In this document: positions 17,211 to 24,773 of the stretch, piece after piece
How the letters are laid out: the number at the start of each line of letters is the position of its first letter
How positions within the stretch are numbered: position 1 is the first letter of the stretch
Origin: Paenibacillus sp. FSL K6-1096
GTDB taxonomy: Bacteria; Bacillota; Bacilli; Paenibacillales; Paenibacillaceae
NCBI RefSeq assembly: GCF_037977055.1
Contig: NZ_CP150274.1
Location: forward strand, 186,001 to 250,000
Length of the DNA stretch: 64,000 nt
Direction: 5' to 3'
The notes under the pieces: model-generated
What the model was told of the DNA's origin: nothing
Seen by the model: the letters and a program-made list of their open reading frames with translations, nothing else
The model's database searches: none
Program-made: the position numbers and the translations under genes

Positions 17211-17951
17211 TTATAAGGTCTGACCGCTGTCCACGGTTATGATCTGGCCGGTCATTGCTTCCTGTTCCAGAGCAGCACAGATCAGTTGAGCGATATCTCG
17301 GGGCGTTGAAATCTGCTTCAGCAGAAGATGGGGAGCCAATCGCTTCATTTGTTCTTCCCTTCCGTCCCACCATCTTGTCGCAACGGCTCCCGGCACGACG
17401 CAGTTAACCCGAATAGCTGGTGCTAAAGCCCGGGCTAAGGACTTCGTAAGTCCATGAACCGCTGATTTGGTTACAGCATACGGAAGGGAGGAGCCTAGGC
17501 CTGTCTGCCCGGCAATGCTGCCAACATTTACAATTGCCCCCTGGTTATTCTCCTTCATAAAGGGAGCGGCAGCCCTCGCGCAGTAAAACATGCCCTTCAC
17601 ATTCACCTCGAACAAATTATCCCATACCTCATCTGTTACTGATGCCAAATCATCCATCGGAATATGTCTGGTGATGCTGGCATTGTTTACAAGCAGGTCG
17701 ATTGTACCGAATTGTTGTACAGCGGTCTGAACCATGGCTTCTACTTCCTTGTCCCGGGCAACATCAGCTTGTATGGCTATAGCCCGCCCGCCTTTATCAT
17801 TGATCCATTGAACGGTTTCTTCCGCTTCGGATTGAGAACGTGAATAATTCACTATAACAGTTGCCCCCCGTTCGGCCAGCATGAGACTTGTCGCTCTTCC
17901 GATTCCCGTACCGCCACCAGTAACAAGGCCTACCTTACTTTTTAATTCCAT
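17211..17951 (-). CDS. Short-chain dehydrogenase/reductase
   Basis: A 246-residue classical SDR: cofactor motif TGGGTGIGRAT (residues 10-20), NNAS in the middle, catalytic Ser and the PYAVTKSAV (YxxxK) motif near residue 155, and the PGAVAT loop. NADPH is favoured by NYSRS after strand 2. FabG-like, but the substrate cannot be assigned. It is divergent from the LysR gene, which likely regulates it through the palindromic intergenic site. Confidence 0.9.
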   Translation of the reverse strand: MELKSKVGLVTGGGTGIGRATSLMLAERGATVIVNYSRSQSEAEETVQWINDKGGRAIAIQADVARDKEVEAMVQTAVQQFGTIDLLVNNASITRHIPMDDLASVTDEVWDNLFEVNVKGMFYCARAAAPFMKENNQGAIVNVGSIAGQTGLGSSLPYAVTKSAVHGLTKSLARALAPAIRVNCVVPGAVATRWWDGREEQMKRLAPHLLLKQISTPRDIAQLICAALEQEAMTGQIITVDSGQTL

Positions 17952-18017
17952 AATAACTCCACTCCTTCGATGCTTTTTATGTATTTATTGTAAAGGCTGA
18001 TCTTACATTTGTATAAT

Positions 18018-18060
18018 TGAACTAATTGAAGGTTTGATTCAAAAAAAATGAATTAGTTCA
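18018..18060. promoter_or_regulatory. Palindromic operator in the SDR/LysR divergent region
   Basis: TGAACTAATT (18018-18027) and AATTAGTTCA (18051-18060) are perfect complements. Between them is TTGAA-N7-TTCAA (18026-18041). The region lies just upstream of the LysR start and within the shared promoter, as expected for a LysR regulator controlling itself and its divergent neighbour. Confidence 0.6.
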
Positions 18061-18072
18061 GGGGGATGGACT

Positions 18073-18960
18073 ATGGATCTTAAAACGCTAAAAACGTTCC
18101 ATTTGATTGTGCAATACGGAAGTTTTAACCGCGCGGCAGAAGAAATGAATTATGCGCAATCAACTGTCACGATGCAAATACAAAAGCTTGAGTCTGAATT
18201 GGGCGTTAAGCTAATAGAGCGCGGGAAAGAAATCAGCTTGACGGAAGCCGGCAGGCTGTTTCACGATCAGAGCTTACAAATTACCAAAAACATGGAGTAC
18301 CTTCAGACCAGTTTATCCAATTTGAAATCAGGTGATGCAGGACATATACGCATAGGGGTAACGGAACCAACAGCTAGCTATCGTTTGCCTGGTTTTCTGA
18401 GGGATTTTATGACTGAGCATCCGAATATCCGCATCTCCGTGGAAATATCGAACACCCCGACCCTGAGAGAGCGGGTCCTCAAAGGAGAAATTGATTTTGC
18501 GCTTTCTACGGCACCTGACTTGGGATCCGAGCTACATTTCGAGCCCTTATTCCAGGAAGAGTTCGCCGTATTGATGCCCGAGAATCATCCGCTTGCTCAG
18601 CGAGAGGTGATTGTGCCTGAGGAATTTCGGGGATATCGTCTGCTTATCACATCAGCAACCTGTCCGTATCGAAGGAAGCTGGAGATGATATTGCAGGAAA
18701 GCGGAAATATTATGCTGGATACAATGGAGATCGGGAGCATGACGGCATTAAAACATTATGTGGAGAATGGATTAGGGATCGCGCTGGTTCCTAAAATTAT
18801 GATTGAACCCGGAATAAACGGGACTACAGTCAGGATGGTCAGTGGAAGCCTTATATCCATGACCTTCGGGATCTTGTGCAAAGCTTCGGCACATCCGTTG
18901 CAGCTGGCAAGCGGAAAACTGTATCAACAGCTCAAACTTTATTTAAAAGAGTTAGAATAG
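18073..18960 (+). CDS. LysR-family transcriptional regulator
   Basis: A 295-residue LTTR: N-terminal helix-turn-helix (MDLKTLKTFHLIVQYGSFNRAAEEMNYAQSTVTMQI-type, residues 1-60), linker helix, and substrate-binding domain from about residue 90 (GHIRIGVTEPTASYRLP). RBS GGGGGA precedes the ATG. It is divergent from the SDR gene, its probable target. Effector unknown. Confidence 0.93.
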   Translation: MDLKTLKTFHLIVQYGSFNRAAEEMNYAQSTVTMQIQKLESELGVKLIERGKEISLTEAGRLFHDQSLQITKNMEYLQTSLSNLKSGDAGHIRIGVTEPTASYRLPGFLRDFMTEHPNIRISVEISNTPTLRERVLKGEIDFALSTAPDLGSELHFEPLFQEEFAVLMPENHPLAQREVIVPEEFRGYRLLITSATCPYRRKLEMILQESGNIMLDTMEIGSMTALKHYVENGLGIALVPKIMIEPGINGTTVRMVSGSLISMTFGILCKASAHPLQLASGKLYQQLKLYLKELE

Positions 18961-18969
18961 AGGCATTTA

Positions 18970-19069
18970 AATATGACATAAGGTGACATAATTAAGTTCT
19001 ATAATGATTATAGATTAACGAGAGGAGCGATAAATTATGAATCAGAGAATCATATTAGACTGGGTAGTT
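18970..19069 (+). repeat. Leader repeat, copy 1 (duplicated promoter and gene start)
   Basis: About 100 bp that matches 20051-20150 in the same orientation (13 differences by eye; only 4 in the first 66 bases). It contains TGACAT-AAGG-TGACAT, the palindrome around TATAAT, a ribosome site GAGGAGC, and an ATG at 19037 opening a decayed start MNQRIILD resembling the DHFR-like gene start MSRRIILD. That frame stops after 23 codons. Confidence 0.85.
18999..19013. promoter_or_regulatory. PerR/Fur-box-like palindrome, copy 1
   Basis: CTATAATGATTATAG is a perfect 7-1-7 palindrome, matching the Bacillus PerR consensus TTATAATNATTATAA except at the outermost pair. It also contains the likely -10 TATAAT, so binding would block transcription. 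Confidence 0.5.
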
Positions 19070-19092
19070 GCTGGGAAAATGGAGGCATGCAT

Positions 19093-19623
19093 ATGTACGC
19101 ATATATAGAATTTGAAAATAAAATGATTGATGAATTAGTAGAATTCTTAACATCAGAAACATGGAATTTTCATGGACAGGAGAATCCTACTGAAGAGTCT
19201 ATAAGACACAATTTTTCCAACGGAAATTATAACCAAAACGGGAATCAAACCTTTTGGATCATGGACGGTCATACAAAAATTGGTTTGATCAGAGTTTTTG
19301 ATCTAGAGGATCCTACGTGTCTATTCGATTTGCGTTTAAAAGAAAAGGTTAGAGGTAAAGGAATAGCAAAGCATGTGCTTAATTGGTTAAGTACTTATAT
19401 ATTTAATAATTATCCTCATATTATTAGAATTGAAGGCCATACCAGATACGATAATCTCGCTATGAGAAAAACATTCTTTAACAGCGGATTTGTGAAAGAA
19501 TCTTATACCCGCAGATCCTGGAGACAAGGCGGACAACTATTTGATTCTGTTGGATATGCCATGATAAGAGAAGATTGGGAGAGCAATACCCAAACAATAA
19601 TAGAAGATAACTTTCCATACTAA
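19093..19623 (+). CDS. GNAT-family N-acetyltransferase
   Basis: A 176-residue GNAT (RimJ/RimL-like), with acetyl-CoA loop KEKVRGKGIAKHVLN (around residue 95) and the later RYDNLAMRKTFFNSGFVKES typical of the family. The start at 19093 has GGAGG 7 bases upstream; the ATG at 19087 is too close to it. The gene is markedly AT-rich relative to its neighbours and, with the next gene, lies between two copies of the leader repeat. Substrate unknown. Confidence 0.85.
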   Translation: MYAYIEFENKMIDELVEFLTSETWNFHGQENPTEESIRHNFSNGNYNQNGNQTFWIMDGHTKIGLIRVFDLEDPTCLFDLRLKEKVRGKGIAKHVLNWLSTYIFNNYPHIIRIEGHTRYDNLAMRKTFFNSGFVKESYTRRSWRQGGQLFDSVGYAMIREDWESNTQTIIEDNFPY

Positions 19624-19649
19624 GTTATTCATTTCAGGGAGGAATCATA

Positions 19650-20021
19650 ATGGAAGATTTTTCGGATTTTTTAGTCGGGATTGATGACCCTAATCACAGA
19701 GAAAAAATAGAGGAAATGTTTAATTGGATTAGACAAAAGTATCCCCAGCTAAATGAAGTGATAAAATGGAAACAACCGATGTTTACGGATCACGGAACAT
19801 TTATTATTGGATTTAGCGCTTCTAAAAAACATTTAGCAGTATCTCCTGAAAGTTTTACAATAACGCATTTAGAGGATGACATTGTGACGGCTGGACTTGA
19901 TTACACTAAAGAATTGGTTCGTTTCCCTTGGAAGAGTCCGATTGATTACACGCTAATTGAGAAAATGATTAATTTCAATATAGCATCAAAAGCTAATTGC
20001 TCCACTTTTTGGAGAGAATAG
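19650..20021 (+). CDS. fra: Frataxin-like iron chaperone, YdhG/Fra (DUF1801)
   Basis: A 123-residue DUF1801 protein, very close to B. subtilis YdhG (Fra), a frataxin-like iron chaperone for Fe-S and haem synthesis. The tell-tale segments are IKWKQPMFTDHGTFIIGFS, SKKHLAVSPE and the C-terminal ANCSTFWRE. Acidic residues of the N-terminal helices (EDFSDFL..GIDDP) fit iron binding. RBS GGGAGGA is well spaced. It is downstream of a PerR/Fur-box-like promoter, consistent with iron- or peroxide-linked control. Symbol given by similarity. Confidence 0.88.
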   Translation: MEDFSDFLVGIDDPNHREKIEEMFNWIRQKYPQLNEVIKWKQPMFTDHGTFIIGFSASKKHLAVSPESFTITHLEDDIVTAGLDYTKELVRFPWKSPIDYTLIEKMINFNIASKANCSTFWRE

Positions 20022-20050
20022 TTGTGTTCAAACGTTTCTCAGTTAGTTTT

Positions 20051-20150
20051 AATATGACATAAGGTGACATGATTAAGCTCTATAATGATTATAGATTAAC
20101 GAGAGGAGCAATAAATCATGAGCAGAAGAATCATTTTAGACTTGGCAGTA
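20051..20150 (+). repeat. Leader repeat, copy 2 (promoter and start of DHFR-like gene)
   Basis: Intact copy of the repeat at 18970-19069. It supplies the promoter, ribosome site and first codons of the DHFR-like gene that starts at 20118. Confidence 0.85.
20080..20094. promoter_or_regulatory. PerR/Fur-box-like palindrome, copy 2
   Basis: Same CTATAATGATTATAG palindrome as at 18999-19013, overlapping the TATAAT of the DHFR-like gene promoter. No -35 hexamer is found at 17 bp; the TGACAT-N4-TGACAT direct repeat occupies that area. Confidence 0.5.
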
Positions 20151-20684
20151 ACTTTGGATGGTTACATTGAAGGGAAGAATGGTGAAGTGGACTGGTGCAT
20201 TATGGACCCTGAGCTGGAGTTCACTCAATTTTTGAATCAAGTAGATACCATATTCTATGGCAGAAAAAGCTATGACCAATTTGGACAATACATTCCGAAG
20301 GTTGAAGATTCAGATGATGACAAAGAAATCTGGGCACTGGTCCATAGCAAAGAGAAATATGTGTTCTCCAGGTCGCAGCAGGGGGAGGGGCATGAAGCTA
20401 TTTTTATCAACGACCATATTCTCGAAGAAGTAAACAAAATCAAACAGAGACCCGGTAAAGACATCTGGTTATATGGCGGTGCAAGTCTGATTACAACGTT
20501 TATCCAATTAGGACTTGTGGATGAGTTCAGATTATCCGTACACCCTGTCGTTCTTGGAGAAGGAAAACCGCTGTTTGCGGATATCAAAGATCGGTTGAAT
20601 CTAAAATTGGCTGACACCAGAACCTTCTCCTCCGGACTTGTACAGCTTATATACCATTGGGATGGTGAGCTTGGTGCACGCTAA
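20118..20684 (+). CDS. Dihydrofolate-reductase-family protein (RibD C-terminal type)
   Basis: A 188-residue reductase-fold protein of the YyaP/YwjB type. MSRRIILDLAVTLDGYIEG opens the fold, IFYGRKSYDQF holds the cofactor-contact GRxxY motif, and IWLYGGASLITTFIQLGLVDEFRLSVHPVVLG is the conserved C-terminal half. These are usually not true folate enzymes and their substrates are unknown. The next gene overlaps its 3' end by about 20 bases. Confidence 0.88.
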   Translation: MSRRIILDLAVTLDGYIEGKNGEVDWCIMDPELEFTQFLNQVDTIFYGRKSYDQFGQYIPKVEDSDDDKEIWALVHSKEKYVFSRSQQGEGHEAIFINDHILEEVNKIKQRPGKDIWLYGGASLITTFIQLGLVDEFRLSVHPVVLGEGKPLFADIKDRLNLKLADTRTFSSGLVQLIYHWDGELGAR

Positions 20685-22941
20685 TGATATCGTCATTAAA
20701 GGTGCGAGAGAGAATAACCTGAAAAACGTCAATGTCCGCATTCCGAAACGGAAAATCACGATTTTCACAGGCGTCTCGGGTTCGGGCAAATCATCGCTGG
20801 TCTTCGACACTATCAGTGTCGAAGCTCAGCGGCAGCTGGGTGAGACGTTCTCCGCATACATCCGCAACCGGATGCCCCGGTTTAGTCAGCCGGATGCCGA
20901 TCTCATCGAGAACTTGTCTACGGCCGTTGTCATCGATCAGAAAAGGCTCGGCGGCAACTCCCGTTCAACGGTTGGCACGATCACGGATATTTATGCGATG
21001 CTCCGGCTGCTGTTCTCCAGAATCGGCAAACCGCACATTGGTAATTCGCATGTATTCTCCTTTAACGACCCGGCCGGTATGTGCCCGGAGTGCTCCGGAG
21101 TGGGGCATGTGGTGCAGTTCGATGTAGAGAAGCTGCTAGACAGGTCCAGGTCGCTGAATGGTGGCGCGATCCTGTTCCCCGCTTTTAAAGTGGGGGGCTG
21201 GCTGTGGAATACCTATGCCCATTCCGGGCTGTTCGACAACGATAAGCAGCTCGCTGACTACACACACGAAGAGTGGGATGTCCTCCTGCATGGCAAAAAG
21301 AGCAAAATCGTGTACAACACCAAAGGAGGAGCCATTGAATCGGATTACGAAGGTCTGCTGCCCAAGCTCACACGCCTGTATCTGAAGCGGGACAGCAGCG
21401 AGCTGTCCGAAGCCAAACGTGAATCCATTGACCGGTTCTTGTCCTACAGCGAATGCAGCCTGTGTAAGGGAAGCCGGCTGAATCAAGCGGCCTTAGGCTG
21501 CCGAATTAACGGATACAACATTGCAGAGTGTGCGGCAATGGAGATTGGCGAACTTATTCGTATCATCGAGGCCATTCAGGACCCCGTTGCCGGGCCCATG
21601 AAGGAGGGAATCCTGACCCGGTTGAATCATCTGGTCGCCATCGGGCTGGAGTATCTCAGTCTGGACCGGCAGACCTCAACGTTGTCAGGCGGGGAGTCGC
21701 AGCGGATTAAGATGGTCCGGCATCTGAGCAGCAGTCTTACCGACATGGTCTATATTTTTGACGAACCAAGCGTCGGGCTGCATCCGCGGGATGTTCATCG
21801 TCTGAACGGCATGCTGCGCCAGCTCAGGGACAAAGGGAATACGGTACTTGTTGTTGAGCATGACCGCGAAGTGATGGAAATCGCCGATTATATTATTGAT
21901 GTAGGACCTCATGCAGGTGATCGCGGCGGTACAATCGTCTATAATGGCGACTTTGCCGGCTTACTCCATGCGGATACGTTAACAGGACGGTACTTGAAGC
22001 GAAGCCTGCCCTTGAAGACATCTGTCAGAGTGCCAAAGGGACACATGACCGTAGCCTGCACCAGCCTGCACAATCTGAAGGAGGTGACCGTTGATATACC
22101 CGTTGGCGTATTGACTGTGGTAACGGGAGTAGCGGGCTCAGGCAAAAGTACGCTGATTAACGGAGCCTTCCTGTCCTCACATCCGGAAGCCATCGTCATC
22201 GATCAGTCGGTCGCAGGCACATCCATCCGCTCTAATCCGGCTACCTACACGGGAATACTGGACGACATCCGCCGGCTGTTCACAGCCGCTAACAAGGTAA
22301 GCGCTTCCTTGTTCAGCTTCAATTCCAAGGGAGCCTGTGCCAACTGTCAGGGACTAGGCATGATCTACACAGATCTGGCGTTTCTGGAGCCGATACGGAT
22401 GACTTGTGAAGCGTGTGGGGGCAGGCGGTTCAGCGATGAAGTATTGGCCTACAAACTGAATGGAAAATCCATCAGCGACGTCCTGGCTATGACCGTGCGG
22501 GAGGCTTCGAAGTTCTTCAGCAAGAAGGAGCTGCTCCGCAAGCTGCAGACACTGGAGGATGTGGGACTTGGATACGTAACGCTGGGCCAGCCTTTGAGCA
22601 CTTTGTCGGGCGGTGAGTGCCAACGCATCAAGCTGGCTGAGGAGCTTCACAAGGAGGGCAGCCTCTACGTTATGGACGAGCCGACAACCGGACTGCATAT
22701 GTCCGATATCTCTGGTCTGATGGACATTATGAACCGCCTGGTCGACAGCGGCAATTCAGTGGTAGTCATCGAGCATAATCTGGATGTGATCAAGAGTGCT
22801 GACTGGATTATTGACATGGGCCCCGAAGGCGGACACCGGGGCGGCCAAATCGTATTCGAGGGCACACCTGCCCAGCTTGCTGATGCTACACATTCATTAA
22901 CTGGGGCGTATCTGCGCAAGGCTCTCCATTTAGATATATAA
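20662..22941 (+). CDS. UvrA-like twin ABC ATPase, short form
   Basis: About 760 residues, clearly of the UvrA family but near 200 shorter than canonical UvrA. Two ABC modules are present: Walker A GVSGSGKSS and GVAGSGKST, signatures LSGGESQR and LSGGECQR, Walker B YIFDEP and YVMDEP. CxxC pairs (CPECSG, CSLCKG, CANCQG, CEACGG) suggest structural zinc. Short UvrA-like proteins include drug-resistance factors such as DrrC of Streptomyces, so DNA-adduct or intercalator tolerance is possible rather than core nucleotide excision. Start uncertain: ATG 20662, GTG 20665, TTG 20671 and GTG 20674 are all in frame, after a GGGATGG-like site. Confidence 0.88.
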   Translation: MVSLVHANDIVIKGARENNLKNVNVRIPKRKITIFTGVSGSGKSSLVFDTISVEAQRQLGETFSAYIRNRMPRFSQPDADLIENLSTAVVIDQKRLGGNSRSTVGTITDIYAMLRLLFSRIGKPHIGNSHVFSFNDPAGMCPECSGVGHVVQFDVEKLLDRSRSLNGGAILFPAFKVGGWLWNTYAHSGLFDNDKQLADYTHEEWDVLLHGKKSKIVYNTKGGAIESDYEGLLPKLTRLYLKRDSSELSEAKRESIDRFLSYSECSLCKGSRLNQAALGCRINGYNIAECAAMEIGELIRIIEAIQDPVAGPMKEGILTRLNHLVAIGLEYLSLDRQTSTLSGGESQRIKMVRHLSSSLTDMVYIFDEPSVGLHPRDVHRLNGMLRQLRDKGNTVLVVEHDREVMEIADYIIDVGPHAGDRGGTIVYNGDFAGLLHADTLTGRYLKRSLPLKTSVRVPKGHMTVACTSLHNLKEVTVDIPVGVLTVVTGVAGSGKSTLINGAFLSSHPEAIVIDQSVAGTSIRSNPATYTGILDDIRRLFTAANKVSASLFSFNSKGACANCQGLGMIYTDLAFLEPIRMTCEACGGRRFSDEVLAYKLNGKSISDVLAMTVREASKFFSKKELLRKLQTLEDVGLGYVTLGQPLSTLSGGECQRIKLAEELHKEGSLYVMDEPTTGLHMSDISGLMDIMNRLVDSGNSVVVIEHNLDVIKSADWIIDMGPEGGHRGGQIVFEGTPAQLADATHSLTGAYLRKALHLDI

Positions 22942-23018
22942 AATTCAATTTCAGGAGATGGTGTAATTGGGCTTTTTCCGAGAATGTATTTTCTTTTGTC
23001 TTTGAAAAAGATAAAGAT

Positions 23019-23384
23019 ATGACCTGGAAAGCAGGGCAGTTGAGCGGGCCGCTCGGTCCATTCTATCTAAAAGACAACCAGCCAACGCTCCTTGTTGCAG
23101 GAGAAATGACGGGAGCCATTCCGCTGTCGCAATATCATATCCCAACGAAGACGTTGATTGCCGGCGATGCATTAAATTCAAAAAATGGTAAGCTCCTGTC
23201 CTTCGACAACTATTACTCGTTGGATCACCCGACTGCGCTGAAGTCGATAGCCAAACTGCTAGAGCTGGATATTAAAAAAGTGATCACGTATCATGGGGAT
23301 GGAGACAGGGAATTCACATCTTTGAAACCTGCGCAAGTTGCAGGTTTTTCGGTTGAGAGGAGGAAGCATTGCCTGAATACGTGA
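23019..23384 (+). pseudogene. Metallo-beta-lactamase-fold hydrolase, C-terminal remnant
   Basis: The 121 residues correspond to the C-terminal half of an MBL-fold hydrolase: LIAGDALNSKNGKLLSFDN, SLDHPTALKSIAKLLELDIKKVITYHGD. The N-terminal half with the HxHxDH zinc motif is absent. The reading frame is open upstream into the end of the UvrA-like gene but has no start codon and no family similarity there. The last 20 residues also diverge. A deletion joining this remnant to the UvrA-like gene's end is the simplest explanation. Confidence 0.7.
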
Positions 23385-23483
23385 AATTTTCATAGCTGGG
23401 TGCAAGGGAAGAATTGACCGCCGGGCTGCTAATTATCTGCTTTTATTATGCAATAATCCTGCCCCCTAGAAGCGCTCTATGCT

Positions 23484-23608
23484 GAAATCCTGCACGAAAT
23501 GCAACAAAGCCAGCGCTAATTGGCTCTCTGCACCGGAATTTATGCAAATCATGCAACATTGTACCGCAGCCGGTAACAGATACAGAGAAATCCTGCAATT
23601 GTGCAACA
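23484..23608. repeat. Degenerate tandem array, TGCA...TGCAACA units about 51 bp apart
   Basis: TGCAACA occurs at 23500, 23552 and 23602, each preceded by another TGCA 8-9 bases earlier (23491, 23543, 23594). Units 1 and 3 share GAAATCCTGCA. The spacing is 50-52 bp. This array fills most of the 375-bp gene-free stretch 23385-23759; nothing else is visible there apart from the promoter of the AraC gene. Confidence 0.55.
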
Positions 23609-23759
23609 ATGCTGCTCCCTACAAGCGGCCGGTGAGCTAACTGCTTAGTATTACTTACACTCCCCTCTCTCACAAATCTGTGTTCGTGCTAAAATATACC
23701 TGTGTATTGAACATGGTGAAGCGATTATTCACAGGTACAGCCAAAAAGGGGAGTATACA

Positions 23760-24623
23760 ATGCAAAATGATACTAAAAACTTCGTAATCAGCATGGAGCG
23801 TTTTATGCCCCATACCTTCCAGGCGGAGAAGGGTGAAGGCCTTTTTATGTCGCATTCCCACAATTACGATGAACTGACTCTTATTTTGGAGGGTGAAGGA
23901 TATTACAGCTCGCTGGACCAGAATATCAAGGTGGCCAAAGGGGATCTTATTCTGATCCCGTCCGGGCTTCACCATGGTTTTGTCTGTACCGAGCCCTGGC
24001 AGGGGATCTCTGTACATTTCTATCATGACAAGCTGCCGGCATACTGCCAGTATCTCTTTCATAACGCAGAGCGGGAGCAGGACCGGATTCGCAGTGCTTA
24101 CCTTAGTGAAGACGATATGCGCTGGGCAGAGATGAGTCTCCTTCAACTGGAGAAGGAATGGAAATTAGACAGTTATAATGCAGATTCCTATGTCTTAATG
24201 CGGGTAGCCATGGAGACGATCCTGCTGCTGTTCCAGCGGAACAGGGTGACTACGTTAATGCCCCATGTTTTAGATGACCAGCTCACCATCCAGGAGGTAT
24301 TGAAGGAGATCCACGCCGGCTATCATACCCAGATTACGGTCAGCGAGCTGGCTGCACGGTATTTTCTGTCCGAGAGCAATCTGCGTAAGAAATTTACAGA
24401 GCTGATGGGTGTTTCGCCCAAACAGTATATGATCAATCTCCGCCTGCGTGAAGCGAAGCGCCTGCTGCTGCAGACGGACAAGGCCGTTGAGATCATTTCA
24501 CATGAGGTCGGATTTACTTCCTCCAGCCGGTTTTATCATTTTTTTGTCAAAGCAGAGGGAACCACGCCACTGGAATGGCGTAAAAAAGCCGGTGAACAGA
24601 CATTGACCAACAACCACTCATAA
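23760..24623 (+). CDS. AraC-family regulator with cupin sensor domain
   Basis: A 287-residue regulator: N-terminal cupin/arabinose-binding-like domain (MSHSHNYDELTLILEGEGYY, residues about 29-48) and two C-terminal AraC helix-turn-helix motifs (ITVSELAARYFLSESNLRKKF and KAVEIISHEVGFTSSSRFYHFF). RBS AAGGGGAG. It stands directly upstream of an ABC importer and arabinanase genes and probably activates them in response to arabinose or arabino-oligosaccharide. Confidence 0.92.
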   Translation: MQNDTKNFVISMERFMPHTFQAEKGEGLFMSHSHNYDELTLILEGEGYYSSLDQNIKVAKGDLILIPSGLHHGFVCTEPWQGISVHFYHDKLPAYCQYLFHNAEREQDRIRSAYLSEDDMRWAEMSLLQLEKEWKLDSYNADSYVLMRVAMETILLLFQRNRVTTLMPHVLDDQLTIQEVLKEIHAGYHTQITVSELAARYFLSESNLRKKFTELMGVSPKQYMINLRLREAKRLLLQTDKAVEIISHEVGFTSSSRFYHFFVKAEGTTPLEWRKKAGEQTLTNNHS

Positions 24624-24640
24624 GGGTGGTTGTTTTTTTT
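24611..24640 (+). terminator. Terminator overlapping the AraC gene stop
   Basis: CAACCAC (24611-24617) pairs with GTGGTTG (24626-24632), followed by eight T. The stop codon of the AraC gene is in the loop. Confidence 0.9.
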
Positions 24641-24683
24641 GACCGTCGAAAACGCTTCTAGTTAAGATTTTTTTGGCTACAAA

Positions 24684-24697
24684 CTAAAGCGGTTTCA
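24684..24697. promoter_or_regulatory. cre-like site upstream of the arabinan importer
   Basis: CTAAAGCGGTTTCA matches 12 of 14 positions of the CcpA consensus TGWAANCGNTNWCA, failing only at the first two bases. Carbon catabolite control of the importer operon is expected; this site is a candidate. Confidence 0.4.
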
Positions 24698-24773
24698 CAA
24701 TTGTTCCGGACAGCGTCTCCCCTAATAATTAAAGAGCAGGAAATAAATTAATCGTTAAGGGGTGTCAAATCAA

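Noticed and set aside
18970..20150. Transposon flanked by direct repeats
   Set aside because: The repeat is a gene leader (promoter, ribosome site, start codons), there is no transposase between the copies, and no terminal inverted repeats were seen.
23484..23608. CRISPR-like reading of the TGCAACA array
   Set aside because: Only three degenerate units, no exact repeat of more than about 11 bases, and no cas genes.
24762..24773. GTG start for the arabinan binding protein
   Set aside because: The GTG overlaps the AAGGGG ribosome site that serves the ATG at 24774.
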